In this document: positions 11,039 to 20,410 of the stretch, piece by piece
Position numbering within the stretch: the stretch's first letter is position 1
Layout: each line of letters starts with the position of its first letter
Assembly (NCBI GenBank): GCA_907163375.1
Contig: CAJQUW010012972.1
Coordinates: forward strand, 186,001-250,000
Direction of reading: 5' to 3'
DNA from: Prostheceraeus crozeri
Lineage: Eukaryota; Platyhelminthes; Polycladida; Euryleptidae
Length of the DNA stretch: 64,000 bases
Position numbers and translations under genes: made by a program
The notes under the pieces: model-generated
Databases searched by the model: none
Told to the model about the DNA's origin: nothing
The model's input: only the letters and a program-made list of their open reading frames with translations

Positions 11039-11499
11039 TGAGTTGGTTGAATGCTGACGGTATTAAGACTAAAGTGCAGCGTAATACAGATGAAGGTACG
11101 TTGAAAGCTTTTGATAATGTCTATTCGCTAGATACCTTACTGACTACAGTAAAACAGTATCCCATTTTTATCGTATTGAACACTCATTCACAGAATTTGG
11201 AAGGTGAGCATTGGAAAGCTATCTTTATTGGAAAAGACAGACGTGGTGAATTATTTGACTCTCTTGCTCAACCTCCGAATATACCAACACAGCAGTGGTT
11301 GAGAAAGCATACTCGTCAATATCAACGAAATGAGCGCATACTGCAACATCCACTTTCATCAACTTGTGGTGCTTTCGTATTGTACTCCATTTTAAAACGT
11401 TTACATGTACACCAATTTAAATCTATTATTCAAAAGTTTTCATGTAATCCATCTTCTAATGAAAAGATGATTTGTATGTTGTATAATGATTTGAAATAA
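11038..11499 (+). CDS. PRO: Adenain-like cysteine protease
   Basis: The protein is 153 aa and intact. Catalytic residues are visible in order: His in 'GEHWKAIF', Asp in 'LFDSLAQPP' and Cys in 'STCGAFVLYS'. This is the adenovirus-protease/Ulp1 fold that matures virion proteins in Polintons. The start overlaps the capsid stop in the sequence TAATG, the same coupling as in B. Downstream, AATAAA signals for this gene and for the convergent gene lie within 50 bases. Confidence 0.9.
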   Translation: MSWLNADGIKTKVQRNTDEGTLKAFDNVYSLDTLLTTVKQYPIFIVLNTHSQNLEGEHWKAIFIGKDRRGELFDSLAQPPNIPTQQWLRKHTRQYQRNERILQHPLSSTCGAFVLYSILKRLHVHQFKSIIQKFSCNPSSNEKMICMLYNDLK

Positions 11500-11528
11500 A
11501 AAACATCATGCTGGCATAAAAATTGCTT

Positions 11529-12725
11529 TTATTTTACAATCCGTTGGTTATGTACATACTCGATTAGATAGTCTAGAGTCGTATCTGCTTGCATTTCAGA
11601 TTTCAGTCCGGTAATGATAACTTTACTATTATGAAAGATTGCAACATGTACAGGTAACCAGCAACTAATGAGAGCCGCGGGAAATAGTTCTGGTTCATAA
11701 CACAAATTGAAACTGCTGGTATGAATCTTTAAAAACGATACATCTTCACTCAATTGAGTAGAGATCACCATATTGTCCACAGTCAGATTCGACATCAACA
11801 GAAATGACTGCATTCTTAGCTCTTAATGTTTTTGGAAGATTGAAGGAGCCTCGACCACGGTAATTTTCTAATAGAGTAATTTTAAACTTGGCAGATTCTA
11901 TACCATCAAAAATTAGACAACTATCGCGCTCGTTAAATTTATCAATATTTGATTTTAGTCCTTGTATGTGAAAATTTAACCAAGCTTCTTTATCGACTAC
12001 CTCTGTAGCAGGAGAGGAGGGTATGCAAAACACCAACCTCTGTACTATTTCACCAGTATGATAATCAACTTTAACATATTTTATTTTAAGGTAGATGAGC
12101 GCTTTTATTCTGAACTGCTCTAAATTATGAAAGAGCACATCTATCAATGTTGAATTTTGATGGAACCACTCCGGAAAATTAGCAATAGTTTCTGAGGATT
12201 CCATATGGTAATTTCTCACTACATTATTGAGCGATACTTCAGTTAGTCGAATAGAGGAGGAGCTGTTGCTATAACTATCATTTGTGTGTGTGTGGTGAAG
12301 TCTATGTGAAGATAATTCAAAGCCTGTTTCAAAAGATTGGAAACAAAAGTCACAAATAAAGGAGACATGTTGAATAGAATCATCCTCACCTCGGGAGATT
12401 GATGATGGTTTGGGTTGACACACACGTTGTCTGATGTGTCGGGTGAGATCGCGCTTCCTCGTAAAGATATGCCCACAATCAGCACATGTTTTGGATTTTT
12501 CCTGCGACTGCGCACTTGAGTTGGAGCTGTCATCATCTGGAGGAGAAATCATTCTGTCATCTCTATTGAAGTCATAGTTTATTTTTACAACCTATCTTCA
12601 TTCAACAGTTGTAAAGCTTCCTCGAGAAGGGAGGCTTTGATTATGAAGTAGATGCCTGAAATTGAGAAAGATGCTATTAACCTAACGGTTAAGGGAGATG
12701 AGTGATGAAATCTTTAACTTACCAT
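11529..12725 (-). pseudogene. POLB: Deletion remnant: polymerase N-terminus joined to TBP-like C-terminus
   Basis: On the minus strand the gene starts with the ATG-only exon (12725-12723), intron and GCATC exon typical of the family, but exon 2 has a stop at codon 6 (12643-12641) and the next donor reads AT instead of GT. The following frame (12552 downward) encodes the two N-terminal zinc-finger segments and the N-domain of the polymerase. At about 11791-11796 it jumps into sequence matching the second TBP-like repeat of B ('YEPELFPAAL', 'VAIFHNSKVIITG'). About 7 kb present in B is missing. A TGAT microhomology is visible at the join. Confidence 0.8.
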
Positions 12726-12999
12726 TTCAACGAAATTAAGTCAAAATCTGATACTTTGATAGTCAGAATGTAGCAATTGACTCAAACCAAAATAGGGCGC
12801 GTCAGAAACGTTAGAATATATTTGAGTGGAGAGAAATATTCACTTAGCGTTAATACGTCTCAAATATCGAATGAAATCTAGACTATTTTTCCCTTTTATA
12901 TACTCCAATACTCAACATTCATTGGCTATTCATTTTGATTGGTTGCTTGCTTATACTTAAGCACTAAGAAATAAAGTTTATGGCATACATTTCAAAGTC

Positions 13000-13416
13000 A
13001 TGGATTCGCCATCAACTCTCTCGCGTGAATCACCAGTGTCTGCATCAAGCATGCCAACTTGTCCTCCCGCTCCGAAAAAGGCAAAGGTGGAGAAGCAGAG
13101 AAGGCTGGATGATATTCCAAAGTTGGAATTACCATCTCTAACGGAGCAAGAAGAGTTAGAAATGATTTATGTGCGATGGAAATACCTGCTTTACAATCAG
13201 GAAGACGTAAAAACGGAAACTGACATTAACCTTCTCCATGATATACGGAGATGGTACAGTCCATCATCCCAACCCCGGAATGGAGTGGAATGGAACTACA
13301 TCTATGGTGTGTTGGTCGCGGCAGAAGATCGATTAAGGCAGTTGAAGTGCAACTGCAGTGGTTGTGAGAATTTATGGGACAATGTGACTTCCGAGGAACT
13401 TTTGAAATATTTGTAA
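13000..13416 (+). CDS. Accessory protein of A/B family, 138 aa
   Basis: The frame is open and homologous to 43527-43964 in B. The N-terminus is Ser/Pro-rich with a basic 'KKAKVEKQRR' patch; the C-terminal half has conserved Trp residues and a Cys cluster ('CNCSGCENLW'). A CCAAT-type box (GATTGGTTG, about 12938) lies upstream and AATAAA overlaps the 3' end. No family is recognised. The basic patch suggests nuclear localisation. Position next to the polymerase start, divergently transcribed, is the same in both elements. Confidence 0.6.
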   Translation: MDSPSTLSRESPVSASSMPTCPPAPKKAKVEKQRRLDDIPKLELPSLTEQEELEMIYVRWKYLLYNQEDVKTETDINLLHDIRRWYSPSSQPRNGVEWNYIYGVLVAAEDRLRQLKCNCSGCENLWDNVTSEELLKYL

Positions 13417-13674
13417 ATTTCTTAATAAATGTTTATTTGCTTCATCTGTCTGTTTTCACTTATTTCTGGGTAATGTAGCATACATAATCATTAACATTAT
13501 AGTGAAAATCTGATCATTTAACAGCTCAGTATAAATCATACCAGTTGATGATGGATACAATCATTTTTTCCTAAGTACTACCTCTATCACTGAGGATAAA
13601 TGATAAAGGGATTGAATATCAAAAACAGAGACATGTAGTTCTTTAGATTTATTTACAATTGAAGCACATATACT

Positions 13675-13914
13675 TTATAGCGAGGATAAGTCAAGTGGAA
13701 GAACCTTTAAGTCAATGTAGACTTTGTAGCACCTTGGACGTTTAGGGGCATCTGGAGCTCTTCTCACGCGCGTTGTTTTCGGTGTCCACCCTTCATCTAT
13801 CCAGACAATTCTTACAGTCTTACCTTTGTCGCAAGTCTCCCTCTGATCACACTTGTCTTCATCACGCCACTCATCGACGATCACAAAATTACATGGTCTT
13901 TCTGAGTTTGTCAT
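13675..13914 (-). CDS. Small accessory protein, 79 aa
   Basis: It belongs to a three-member family in this window (also 14077-14250 and 42325-42576). Shared features are an acidic 'VIDEW'/'VVDEW' segment, a basic-aromatic 'VRIVW' segment and 'WTPKTTRVRRAPDAP'. No domain is recognised. Unlike its B relative it ends with an AATAAA poly(A) signal instead of a histone-type hairpin. It shares a divergent promoter region (about 13915-14076) with the next gene. Confidence 0.55.
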   Translation of the reverse strand: MTNSERPCNFVIVDEWRDEDKCDQRETCDKGKTVRIVWIDEGWTPKTTRVRRAPDAPKRPRCYKVYIDLKVLPLDLSSL

Positions 13915-13984
13915 CTTGGCGTGCTAGTTCGTATAATGTGAATAAGAGTGCAACAATCTTCCGACTATGTAGTCTTCATCTAAA

Positions 13985-14065
13985 TTAGAATCATTCTGAT
14001 TGGTTGTTGAGGAATTCATTGTTGAAAAACATATAAAAGTCAGAAAATTGAAACATTTCTTATTC
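13985..14065 (+). promoter_or_regulatory. CCAAT/TATA promoter of an accessory gene
   Basis: ATTCTGATTGGTTGTTGAGG is followed by ATTCATTGTTGAAAA and TATAAAAG before ATG 14077. Almost the same string precedes the related B gene (about 42236-42290), and the CCAAT-like part recurs near 12938, 33634 and, inverted, 44040. The conservation between copies supports a real promoter. Confidence 0.6.
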
Positions 14066-14076
14066 TTATCTATCTC

Positions 14077-14250
14077 ATGATGGAAGGTACATCTCCCGCC
14101 TTAGAGATCTTCAACAAAATCTTTGAAGTAGTCGACGAGTGGGATGAAGAATGTGATCAGAAGGAGACTTGCGATAAAGACAAGATTGTGCAAGTTGTGT
14201 GGAGTAATGGTGATTTTACACCAAAAACAACGCGCGTGAGAAGAGCCCCA
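14077..14250 (+). pseudogene. Accessory protein, 3' end lost
   Basis: This paralogue of the gene at 13675-13914 matches as far as 'TTRVRRAPGA' and then runs into unrelated sequence at about 14251. The frame stops at 14277. The missing C-terminus is not found beyond element C. Confidence 0.6.
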
Positions 14251-14699
14251 GGGGCCGTATGCCAGAACAACCCCTAACTTAGGATTTGCCTAAGTTAGGG
14301 GAAAAATCCTAAGTGGTATGCTTGAACGTCACCCCTAAGTCACTTAGGAAAAAAATCTTAGGGGATCGCTGGGGGTACCTAAGTTAGGGTTAGGGGGTGT
14401 TGGTATGCTGAAACAAAGTTATGAAAAAATCCTAGGAATTAAATCACAAAATCTTGACAAAATCTGGGAGAACTTAGACCCTCCCCTAAGTCAGGAAATA
14501 TATATCAATTCTTCAACAAATTTTCTGTATGGACTAAATCAGTCAAACCTATTCAATAGTGGTTTAGGTTCACTTTTATTTAACAGGTATATAGTGCCTA
14601 TGTTCATTTCCTAACAATTTTTTGACGATTTACCCTGTATGTAAAGGCTTTTGATTACGATGACACTTACTATCTGTCAGATAATTATTGTAGGCTATC
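14251..14699. other. Inserted fragment with CCTAACTTAGG palindromes, origin unclear
   Basis: Sequence beginning GGGGCCGTATGCC interrupts the accessory gene. It contains repeated complementary blocks of CCCCTAACTTAGG and CCTAAGTTAGGGG (14268-14400). Together with 32824-32905, which could encode the end of a protein ('RRLPTPEEIVLKK'), it may be a Harbinger/ISL2EU-like transposon that C later split, but no matching far end was found. Confidence 0.3.
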
Positions 14700-14705
14700 A
14701 ACGAC
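14700..14705. repeat. Target-site duplication of element C (left)
   Basis: AACGAC here is repeated exactly at 32818-32823, directly outside the two termini of C. Six base pairs is the length made by Polinton integrases. Confidence 0.95.
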
Positions 14706-15319
14706 AGTAGTATATAGTGTGACATCCGGCGCGACGCTTCGCTTCGCTTTGCTTCGCTTCGCTTGCGCCGGATGTCACACTTTTGCGGGTTTTTTCAAAA
14801 AAATCAAAATTTCAAAATTTCAAAAATTTAGGTAGACTTCAAATTTCACGTGGCCGAAGGCCGAAGGGCGAAAATTTAAGCGTTTTTAAAAATACCCAAT
14901 TTTTCAAATTTTTCAAAATCTTAAAATTTGAGAATTACAATTTTCTCCCCCGCTTAAATCATGACCGTTGCAGGACACCGAAAAAATCATAAAAGTTAAG
15001 AATCTCAAAATTTGTGAATTACAATTTTCTCGCTTAAATCATGACCGTTTCAGGTCATGTAAAACCGGACACCGAAAATCATAAAAGTTGAGAATTTCAA
15101 ATTCATGAATTTTATCCATCTTTTAGGTTTTTAAAATATAACATGTGACTAAAAATATTTCTTTAAAAATGGAAGAAACAAAAGTGGATGAAACCGCAAG
15201 AATATATCCTTCATTATCATATGAAATGGATATTGCAAAACACAAAGATAGAGTACGTTATATGAAAGATAAGGAATCGCAATTATTACTTAGATTAGAA
15301 CATTATAATAAATTAAGAA
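14706..15319. repeat. Left terminal inverted repeat of C
   Basis: It matches the reverse complement of 32204-32817. Eleven bases inside the tip is a 16-bp perfect palindrome arm pair (14717-14732 and 14765-14780, GTGTGACATCCGGCGC) around a loop of GCTTC-type repeats. Further in are repeats of about 75 bp containing CGCTTAAATCATGACCG and GGACACCGAAAA. Confidence 0.9.
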
Positions 15320-15425
15320 TGTGACACAAGGCGTTGGAGCATGTTTAACAATTTCTTTAGGCGCTCTCACTATTGTCATTTCATCTGGCGTTCTTACAAT
15401 TCCACTAGTTGCTGCAGCTTTGTGA
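15170..15425 (+). pseudogene. Truncated copy of the membrane-protein gene carried in the terminal repeat
   Basis: It begins like the gene at 31704-32354 ('MEETKVDETARIYPSL'), because the terminal repeat reaches into that gene. Beyond 15319 it diverges, lacks 18 bp, shifts frame and stops. It is therefore a 5' gene fragment created by repeat homogenisation. Confidence 0.75.
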
Positions 15426-15568
15426 TACAATTAGATTTTAGTTGTACGTTAGGGAAGTTGTTTTAATTCAAGCACGTCAGCACAATCACATGACGCCAAA
15501 GCATCTGGCAGCTGTTTTCAATTCTCTCTCTCTTCCGTGTGCGCTAGAAAGCAAAGTTCTCATTTGCA

Positions 15569-16267
15569 ATGTCTTCCGTCAGCAAACTAGAGAGAGAATT
15601 TTGTTGCTTCGTGGATCAAGTTGTGCCTCTTATTTCACCAGACCATCTGGATTTCTTCAAAACGATAACAGCAAATTTTATCAATGAATCACTAAGAAAA
15701 AAACAGAAGACGAGTGGAAACGAAGAAGATAAAAAGAGAGAAGTGTTTGAAATAATCCGAGATTCATTCAAGGATGTTGACAGCAGCAATTTACCTGTAT
15801 TTCTCGAGAAAAAGGATATTATAAGTCCATCATCGTGCATATCTTCATTGAATAAACTCATTGGTTTTGAGAAAATTACACATCGGAATCTTCTACGCTG
15901 CTATGTTTTACAAGGAGAAGTGCTTCAGCGACTGAAGTTATTGTCTAAAATGAATTATACAAAATTCGTGAAAGAGTTGAATGAGACTCATAACATTAAA
16001 TTTTCACGTTCATATATAACATTATTAATCAAATTGTTCAAAATGTCAAGACATTATCCAAATTTAGCTAGTTCCTCCTTATCAATTCATTTTGTGATGA
16101 AGCATTTTACATATCTGGAAGATTTCATTGATCATGAGAAAGAAGAAGAAAAGCGAAGATTAGCAGAATCCATATTTGATTCACCCAATGTGCAACAAAC
16201 TGAACAACAACCTACTGGTCTAACGCAGGAATTTGAAGACTTGGAAATGTTGGACTCTACTTCATAA
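15569..16267 (+). CDS. Hypothetical helical protein, 232 aa
   Basis: The first gene of C inside the left repeat, intact from ATG 15569. It is predicted to be mostly helical, with a basic 'LRKKQK' patch near residue 45, a helix-turn-helix-like stretch ('FSRSYITLLIKLFKMSRHYP') around 150-170, and an acidic, Gln-rich tail. I do not recognise the family. The helical segment could bind DNA, which would suit a regulator, but this is weak. The end of the frame lies in a direct repeat that continues downstream. Confidence 0.6.
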   Translation: MSSVSKLEREFCCFVDQVVPLISPDHLDFFKTITANFINESLRKKQKTSGNEEDKKREVFEIIRDSFKDVDSSNLPVFLEKKDIISPSSCISSLNKLIGFEKITHRNLLRCYVLQGEVLQRLKLLSKMNYTKFVKELNETHNIKFSRSYITLLIKLFKMSRHYPNLASSSLSIHFVMKHFTYLEDFIDHEKEEEKRRLAESIFDSPNVQQTEQQPTGLTQEFEDLEMLDSTS

Positions 16268-16470
16268 GTAACAAGTAGTAACATTTATTGCAACTTATTT
16301 GAGTGCAGACTGAAAAGTGACAACAGTGTTGGCAATTTGGATTTCTGTTTTTCATATAAATGTTGGACTCTACTTCATAAGTAACAAGTAGTAACATTTA
16401 TTGCAACTTATTTGAGTGCAGACTGAAAAATGACATTTTCAAATTGGATTTTTGTTTCATTTAAAATGAC
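16251..16470. repeat. Tandem duplication of about 109 bp
   Basis: The 3' end of the preceding gene plus its untranslated region (from GTTGGACTCTACTTCATAAG) is repeated once, ending just before the protease ATG. The second copy differs by a few substitutions and a short deletion. The duplicated segment may carry the protease promoter or the upstream 3' end signal. Confidence 0.75.
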
Positions 16471-16888
16471 TGACCTGATCGAGTTTTTTAAATTATATGG
16501 AACAGACACAACAACGAATTTTGATCTAAAGAAAATCGCACATCAATTGGGAATAAAGAATTTTCATGTCCTAATGAGAGACGAATTACAATTGATCAAA
16601 AATAGGCTAACTGTAAATTTCATAACGAATCTTCACACTTCAGACCAAAACGGCGTACATTGGTCAGCAGGTATCTTTAGTAAAAACGGAGATAATTATT
16701 ATTTTGACTCATACGGGCTTCCACCTACGAATGAAGTAAGAGCAATACTTGGCAATGGAATTTATAATACATTTCAAATTCAAAAACCGGGAACAACTTA
16801 TTGTGGTCAATTATGTCTTTATGTTTTATTTAAATTGCAAGAAGGAGTGCCATTTCTTGATATTATGTTAGAATTGAACGAACCGTAG
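16466..16888 (+). CDS. PRO: Adenain-like cysteine protease of C
   Basis: The protein is 140 aa from ATG 16466, preceded by TTTAAA. His in 'GVHWSAGIF', Asp in 'YYFDSYGLPP' and Cys in 'YCGQLCLYVL' give the catalytic order of adenovirus-type proteases. It is expected to cleave capsid precursor proteins. The stop codon TAG lies in the hairpin GAACC-GTA-GGTTC (16880-16892). It converges with the integrase gene. Confidence 0.88.
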   Translation: MTDLIEFFKLYGTDTTTNFDLKKIAHQLGIKNFHVLMRDELQLIKNRLTVNFITNLHTSDQNGVHWSAGIFSKNGDNYYFDSYGLPPTNEVRAILGNGIYNTFQIQKPGTTYCGQLCLYVLFKLQEGVPFLDIMLELNEP

Positions 16889-16905
16889 GTTCTATGGCTA
16901 CGCCT
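16880..16905 (+). terminator. Hairpin over the protease stop codon
   Basis: GAACC-GTA-GGTTC forms a 5-bp stem whose loop overlaps the TAG stop, followed at once by a second small GC-rich palindrome GGCTACGCC. It is an island of G+C in AT-rich DNA. A 3'-end or termination role is inferred from its position. Confidence 0.5.
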
Positions 16906-16925
16906 AATAATAATAATAATGATAA

Positions 16926-18230
16926 TTAAAAATCAGTTCGTTGTAATTCATTTTGATAAAAACGGCCTCTGATATCCTCATTATCTAAATCTTTAATTTC
17001 ATAAGTAAACGGATAACTTTGATTTATTTTACAAATTTCAAATATCTCTTTCGTCCAGTATCCGACGAAGCCCTTTTCAAATTTGTTCTTATATTTAAAT
17101 ATTCTAACTCTATCTCCAATTTTAAATTTCGGCTTAAGTTTCTGCAAATTCGGATTACTCTCATTCGAATAATTATTTTCGAATATTTTCTTTCGTATTA
17201 AATCAGGGTCGTCAGAAGCATTCTTTGGAGTTTCTTCAATACCAGAATGAACTTTATTATTGTACTCTTCTACAATTCCTGGTAATATTTTTAACCATTT
17301 CTGATTTCTTTGCTCAGTAAATTTCTTGAATAATTTATTTTTTAACGTCCGATTGAATCTTTCTATCACTACGGCCTTCCCTGCATTTTCAGTTGAATAA
17401 ACAGTTTCAAATAGTGGCTGAACGTTTCGGTTATAAAATTCCGACCCTTTATCAACAAACAATTTTTTTGGCTTTCTCTTACTTTCTTTAAAGATTATTT
17501 CAAACGCATATTTAACTGAAAGACCACTTTTATTTTTTAAAGGCTTTACCCAAGCATATCGTGTATATAAATCTATAACGGTCAATGCGTATTTGTAGTC
17601 CCTTTCATTCGGCATATGAATAAGATCAGCACTCCAAATATCATCTTTATTAAATACTTTTACTTTTAATAAATATTTAGGCTTTCTATATTCTTTATGA
17701 ATTTCAGATGCATAAACGTCTGAATTATGATTTTCATTTAAACCCTGACCGAATAATATTTTAGCTTGTAAAGCTTTCTTAACAAACATTCTTTCAATTT
17801 TTTCTCTAAATGTAGGATTCTGAATACTATCTAATTCTTGAATCATCTTCTTATCAGCTGCATGACGAGAACTTAGATCATGATTTCGATAAGCTAAATC
17901 ATGCCTGTAAGCGGCGGCATCTACTCTATTTATTGGTTCTTCACCTGGTTTCGGATTATTATTCTCATCTAGTCTTATATCTAATCGAGTTCCTGGCCCA
18001 GTATATGAATGACCAGGAAGATGTTTTTCTTTCGAATATTTACTCCAAATAAATCCAGGAAAGTTATCTAATGTTTTTTGTATATCACCACCGAAGTGGT
18101 ATGGAACTTTGTTCTTGTCACCTCCAATATGCTGACAGTTTGAGTTTTTATTTTTGTTTAATAGATAATTCAATAAATCTAAATTAGAAATTTTTAATTT
18201 AGTTAAATTTTCGGAATTTGTAGAATTCAT
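16926..18230 (-). CDS. INT: Phospholipase A2-like domain fused to integrase
   Basis: A single 434-aa frame. Residues about 70-135 match the parvovirus VP1-type phospholipase A2 layout: calcium loop 'YTGPGTRLD' and catalytic helix 'VDAAAYRHDLAYRNHD'. From about 185 an rve integrase core follows with Asp in 'WSADLIHM', Asp in 'LFVDKGSEF' and Glu in 'VVIERFNRTLKN', then an SH3-like C-terminal part; there is no chromodomain. The PLA2-like part would act on membranes, the integrase on DNA, so proteolytic separation or two products seem likely. No stop or frameshift separates them, so the fusion is what the sequence shows. Confidence 0.88.
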   Translation of the reverse strand: MNSTNSENLTKLKISNLDLLNYLLNKNKNSNCQHIGGDKNKVPYHFGGDIQKTLDNFPGFIWSKYSKEKHLPGHSYTGPGTRLDIRLDENNNPKPGEEPINRVDAAAYRHDLAYRNHDLSSRHAADKKMIQELDSIQNPTFREKIERMFVKKALQAKILFGQGLNENHNSDVYASEIHKEYRKPKYLLKVKVFNKDDIWSADLIHMPNERDYKYALTVIDLYTRYAWVKPLKNKSGLSVKYAFEIIFKESKRKPKKLFVDKGSEFYNRNVQPLFETVYSTENAGKAVVIERFNRTLKNKLFKKFTEQRNQKWLKILPGIVEEYNNKVHSGIEETPKNASDDPDLIRKKIFENNYSNESNPNLQKLKPKFKIGDRVRIFKYKNKFEKGFVGYWTKEIFEICKINQSYPFTYEIKDLDNEDIRGRFYQNELQRTDF

Positions 18231-18255
18231 TTTAAAAGATAAAATAAATGTTTTA

Positions 18256-18288
18256 CCTTATGGACCAAAGGTCCTGAGGTTATTACCG
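18256..18288 (-). terminator. Double hairpin over the stop of the 160-aa virion gene
   Basis: GGACC-AAA-GGTCC (18262-18274) is a perfect 5-bp stem, next to the smaller GGTTATTACC that contains the TAA stop. Similar pairs occur at 20977-21065. Confidence 0.5.
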
Positions 18289-18765
18289 AATCATACTAGG
18301 ACTTAGATATATTCCAGAACCATCCTTAGTTTCTTTAATTTCAATTAAATCATCAACATTGTGGAGAATATTTTTAAGAACTCGTTTTCCTTCATCAACT
18401 AATTTTAATTTACTAATAAAATTATCTACTACTCCTTCGCCCCTAGCAACTTTCTCTAACTCTCTATTATGTCGTTTTTGTTCTTCTAATGCTGCCTTCT
18501 CTGATTTATTTTTATTTACTGCTTGGACAATACCAGCTGTCTCACCTGCAACACTTCCTGCAGCTGCTATGCCTCCTATTATTAGTGGAATTAATGGGAG
18601 AATTCCACCATTCTTTTCTTCTTGTAATTGAATATTCTCTATCATTGGTTTACTTATGTAATACTTTTTTTTATTAATAGTAATAGTTTTAGGGGTATTT
18701 TTGTCAACAATATTACGTAATTTTAATTCAACAGTTTTATTATTATTACTTTTCGCTTGCGACAT
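18283..18765 (-). CDS. Putative minor virion protein, 160 aa
   Basis: It has a basic N-terminus, then 'GGILPLIPLIIGGIAAAGSVAG', a Gly/Ala-rich hydrophobic helix like those of membrane-active or core proteins in adenoviruses and Polintons, then a charged helix, ending 'GSGIYLSPSMIR'. It is preceded by AAAAATG and lies between integrase and major capsid gene. I infer a minor virion component; the precise counterpart in other elements is unknown to me. Confidence 0.6.
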   Translation of the reverse strand: MSQAKSNNNKTVELKLRNIVDKNTPKTITINKKKYYISKPMIENIQLQEEKNGGILPLIPLIIGGIAAAGSVAGETAGIVQAVNKNKSEKAALEEQKRHNRELEKVARGEGVVDNFISKLKLVDEGKRVLKNILHNVDDLIEIKETKDGSGIYLSPSMIR

Positions 18766-18959
18766 TTTTAATAAAAAAATTTTAAGTTATCAAAAATTTT
18801 AATCTATTCTAGTTATGAATAAATTATAAGTTAAGAATTTTTTTAATCTATTCTAGTTATGAAAAATTTTAAGTTACCAAAAATTTTAAGTTACCAAAAA
18901 TTTAATCTATTCTAGTTATGAAAAAATTAATTAATCGACTAAGTCTTGGGCTTTAACCT

Positions 18960-18991
18960 ATCGGAGCGAAGCTCCTCTGGCTTTAGCCGAT
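18960..18991 (-). terminator. Three-way-junction palindrome over the capsid stop codon
   Basis: An outer ATCGG...CCGAT pair encloses GGAGC-GAA-GCTCC and GGCT-TT-AGCC, so the region can fold as a three-way junction. The capsid TAA (18985-18983) is in the second inner hairpin. An inverted copy of the whole figure occurs at 21005-21037. Confidence 0.5.
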
Positions 18992-20317
18992 CCTAACCAT
19001 CTTTCCATTAAGAATTTCAATAGAATATTTTACATCTTCTAGCAATAAACCATAAGCCATCAATGAAGTTGTGGAATCTTTTTTTTCAATATTAATTGTA
19101 ACATCACAACCAGTCTTGATAATATCTTCAGATTGTGCACTTAAATCGAAACAGAAAACAGGATATAAATGTCTCCAATCTCCAGGAGTTAATTGTGGTT
19201 CAACTCCAAATTCTATACAAAGATTTCGATAAGAATCATATCCTTCCATAAATTGATTATTGGTATCATCGAATCTTAATGGATCAATTGGATAACGGGT
19301 TTGATTTAATGAAACTTGTAAACTTCGAATTGTATTAATATGGAAGATATTATTGTTCTTATCAAAACTTGGAGAATTATTTCTTTGAAATGTTAGTAAT
19401 AAATATCTTGGGGTATTCGCAGTTCTAGTAAAATGCCAGTTAAATCTTTGTTCGGAAAAAGTTACTGAACTAGCAGTTCTCTTTAGAAAATTTACTGGAA
19501 TTGGTTTGTTAGTATTTAATCTTTTTGCAATAGCTGTTTCAATCTCTAAACTAGGAGTAATATGCTTAATCCACCATTCAAGTCTATCAATTTTTAAATA
19601 TGCTTTTTTTCCAGTCTTACCAAAAAAGATTAATTCATTATTTGCTGTACGATGAATTATTAATTTAAATTTTAATTGATATGATATTTTATCATAATCT
19701 AAATATCCGAATAATGGAGACAATGACCAATTTACTGTCTGTTTACTTTTTTTGTTAAATTCACGTCTTTCTTTATATGCTTCATTATTTGTTTTATTTA
19801 AATGTTTTGCAATATTTTCTACATCTTTCGCAATTCCTGCGGCATCTGTTCCAGCGTGAGTTAAATCATCAATAATTATACCATCATTAGTATCAGGAAA
19901 CCAACCTTCGATTTCATGCTTTTTATTATTTTCACCAATTGTTATAAATCTAAGCATTGTATCAATTACACCTGGGGAATCACTTATTGTTTCTATATTT
20001 TGAGTTGCAACATCTAAACGCATTTGTGTAAATAATCTTGGAAAAAAATTATTCTCTAGTGTAATATTATCGGTATCTGGTAATGGTGTTGTAAAATTAG
20101 CATCACTATATAAAGAATATTCACAGTGTAAAAATGAATCAGGTAAATATAAATAGCTCTGCTGATTATCAACTTCAAAAATTAAATCACCTCCAGTGTT
20201 TACTCTACTGGAAGATCCGGGATTCATAGCAATTCTTATATAGTCATTCTTTTTTTGATTGTAACTGGTGAACGGAGGATCGTCTAATCTAAATTTATTT
20301 TCGATAAGCGAAGGCAT
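18983..20317 (-). CDS. MCP: Major capsid protein of C (double-jelly-roll type)
   Basis: The protein is 444 aa, the usual size for Polinton hexon-like capsid proteins, beta-rich throughout. The N-terminus has 'YIRIAMNPGSSSRVNTGGDL' and segments such as 'SYLYLPDSFLHCEYSLY'. Identity to the A/B capsid protein is not obvious by eye; the assignment rests on size, predicted beta content and position between two minor virion genes. Start ATG is preceded by TATAAAA. It would form the pseudo-hexameric shell of a virion. The gene is intact. Confidence 0.75.
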   Translation of the reverse strand: MPSLIENKFRLDDPPFTSYNQKKNDYIRIAMNPGSSSRVNTGGDLIFEVDNQQSYLYLPDSFLHCEYSLYSDANFTTPLPDTDNITLENNFFPRLFTQMRLDVATQNIETISDSPGVIDTMLRFITIGENNKKHEIEGWFPDTNDGIIIDDLTHAGTDAAGIAKDVENIAKHLNKTNNEAYKERREFNKKSKQTVNWSLSPLFGYLDYDKISYQLKFKLIIHRTANNELIFFGKTGKKAYLKIDRLEWWIKHITPSLEIETAIAKRLNTNKPIPVNFLKRTASSVTFSEQRFNWHFTRTANTPRYLLLTFQRNNSPSFDKNNNIFHINTIRSLQVSLNQTRYPIDPLRFDDTNNQFMEGYDSYRNLCIEFGVEPQLTPGDWRHLYPVFCFDLSAQSEDIIKTGCDVTINIEKKDSTTSLMAYGLLLEDVKYSIEILNGKMVRIG

Positions 20318-20410
20318 TTTTATAAGAAATAATTTGACTTTTTGTTATTCTCACAGACAGAAAAAAAATTTTTACTAAAATATAATTTTAGAATGTTACT
20401 AAATATAATT

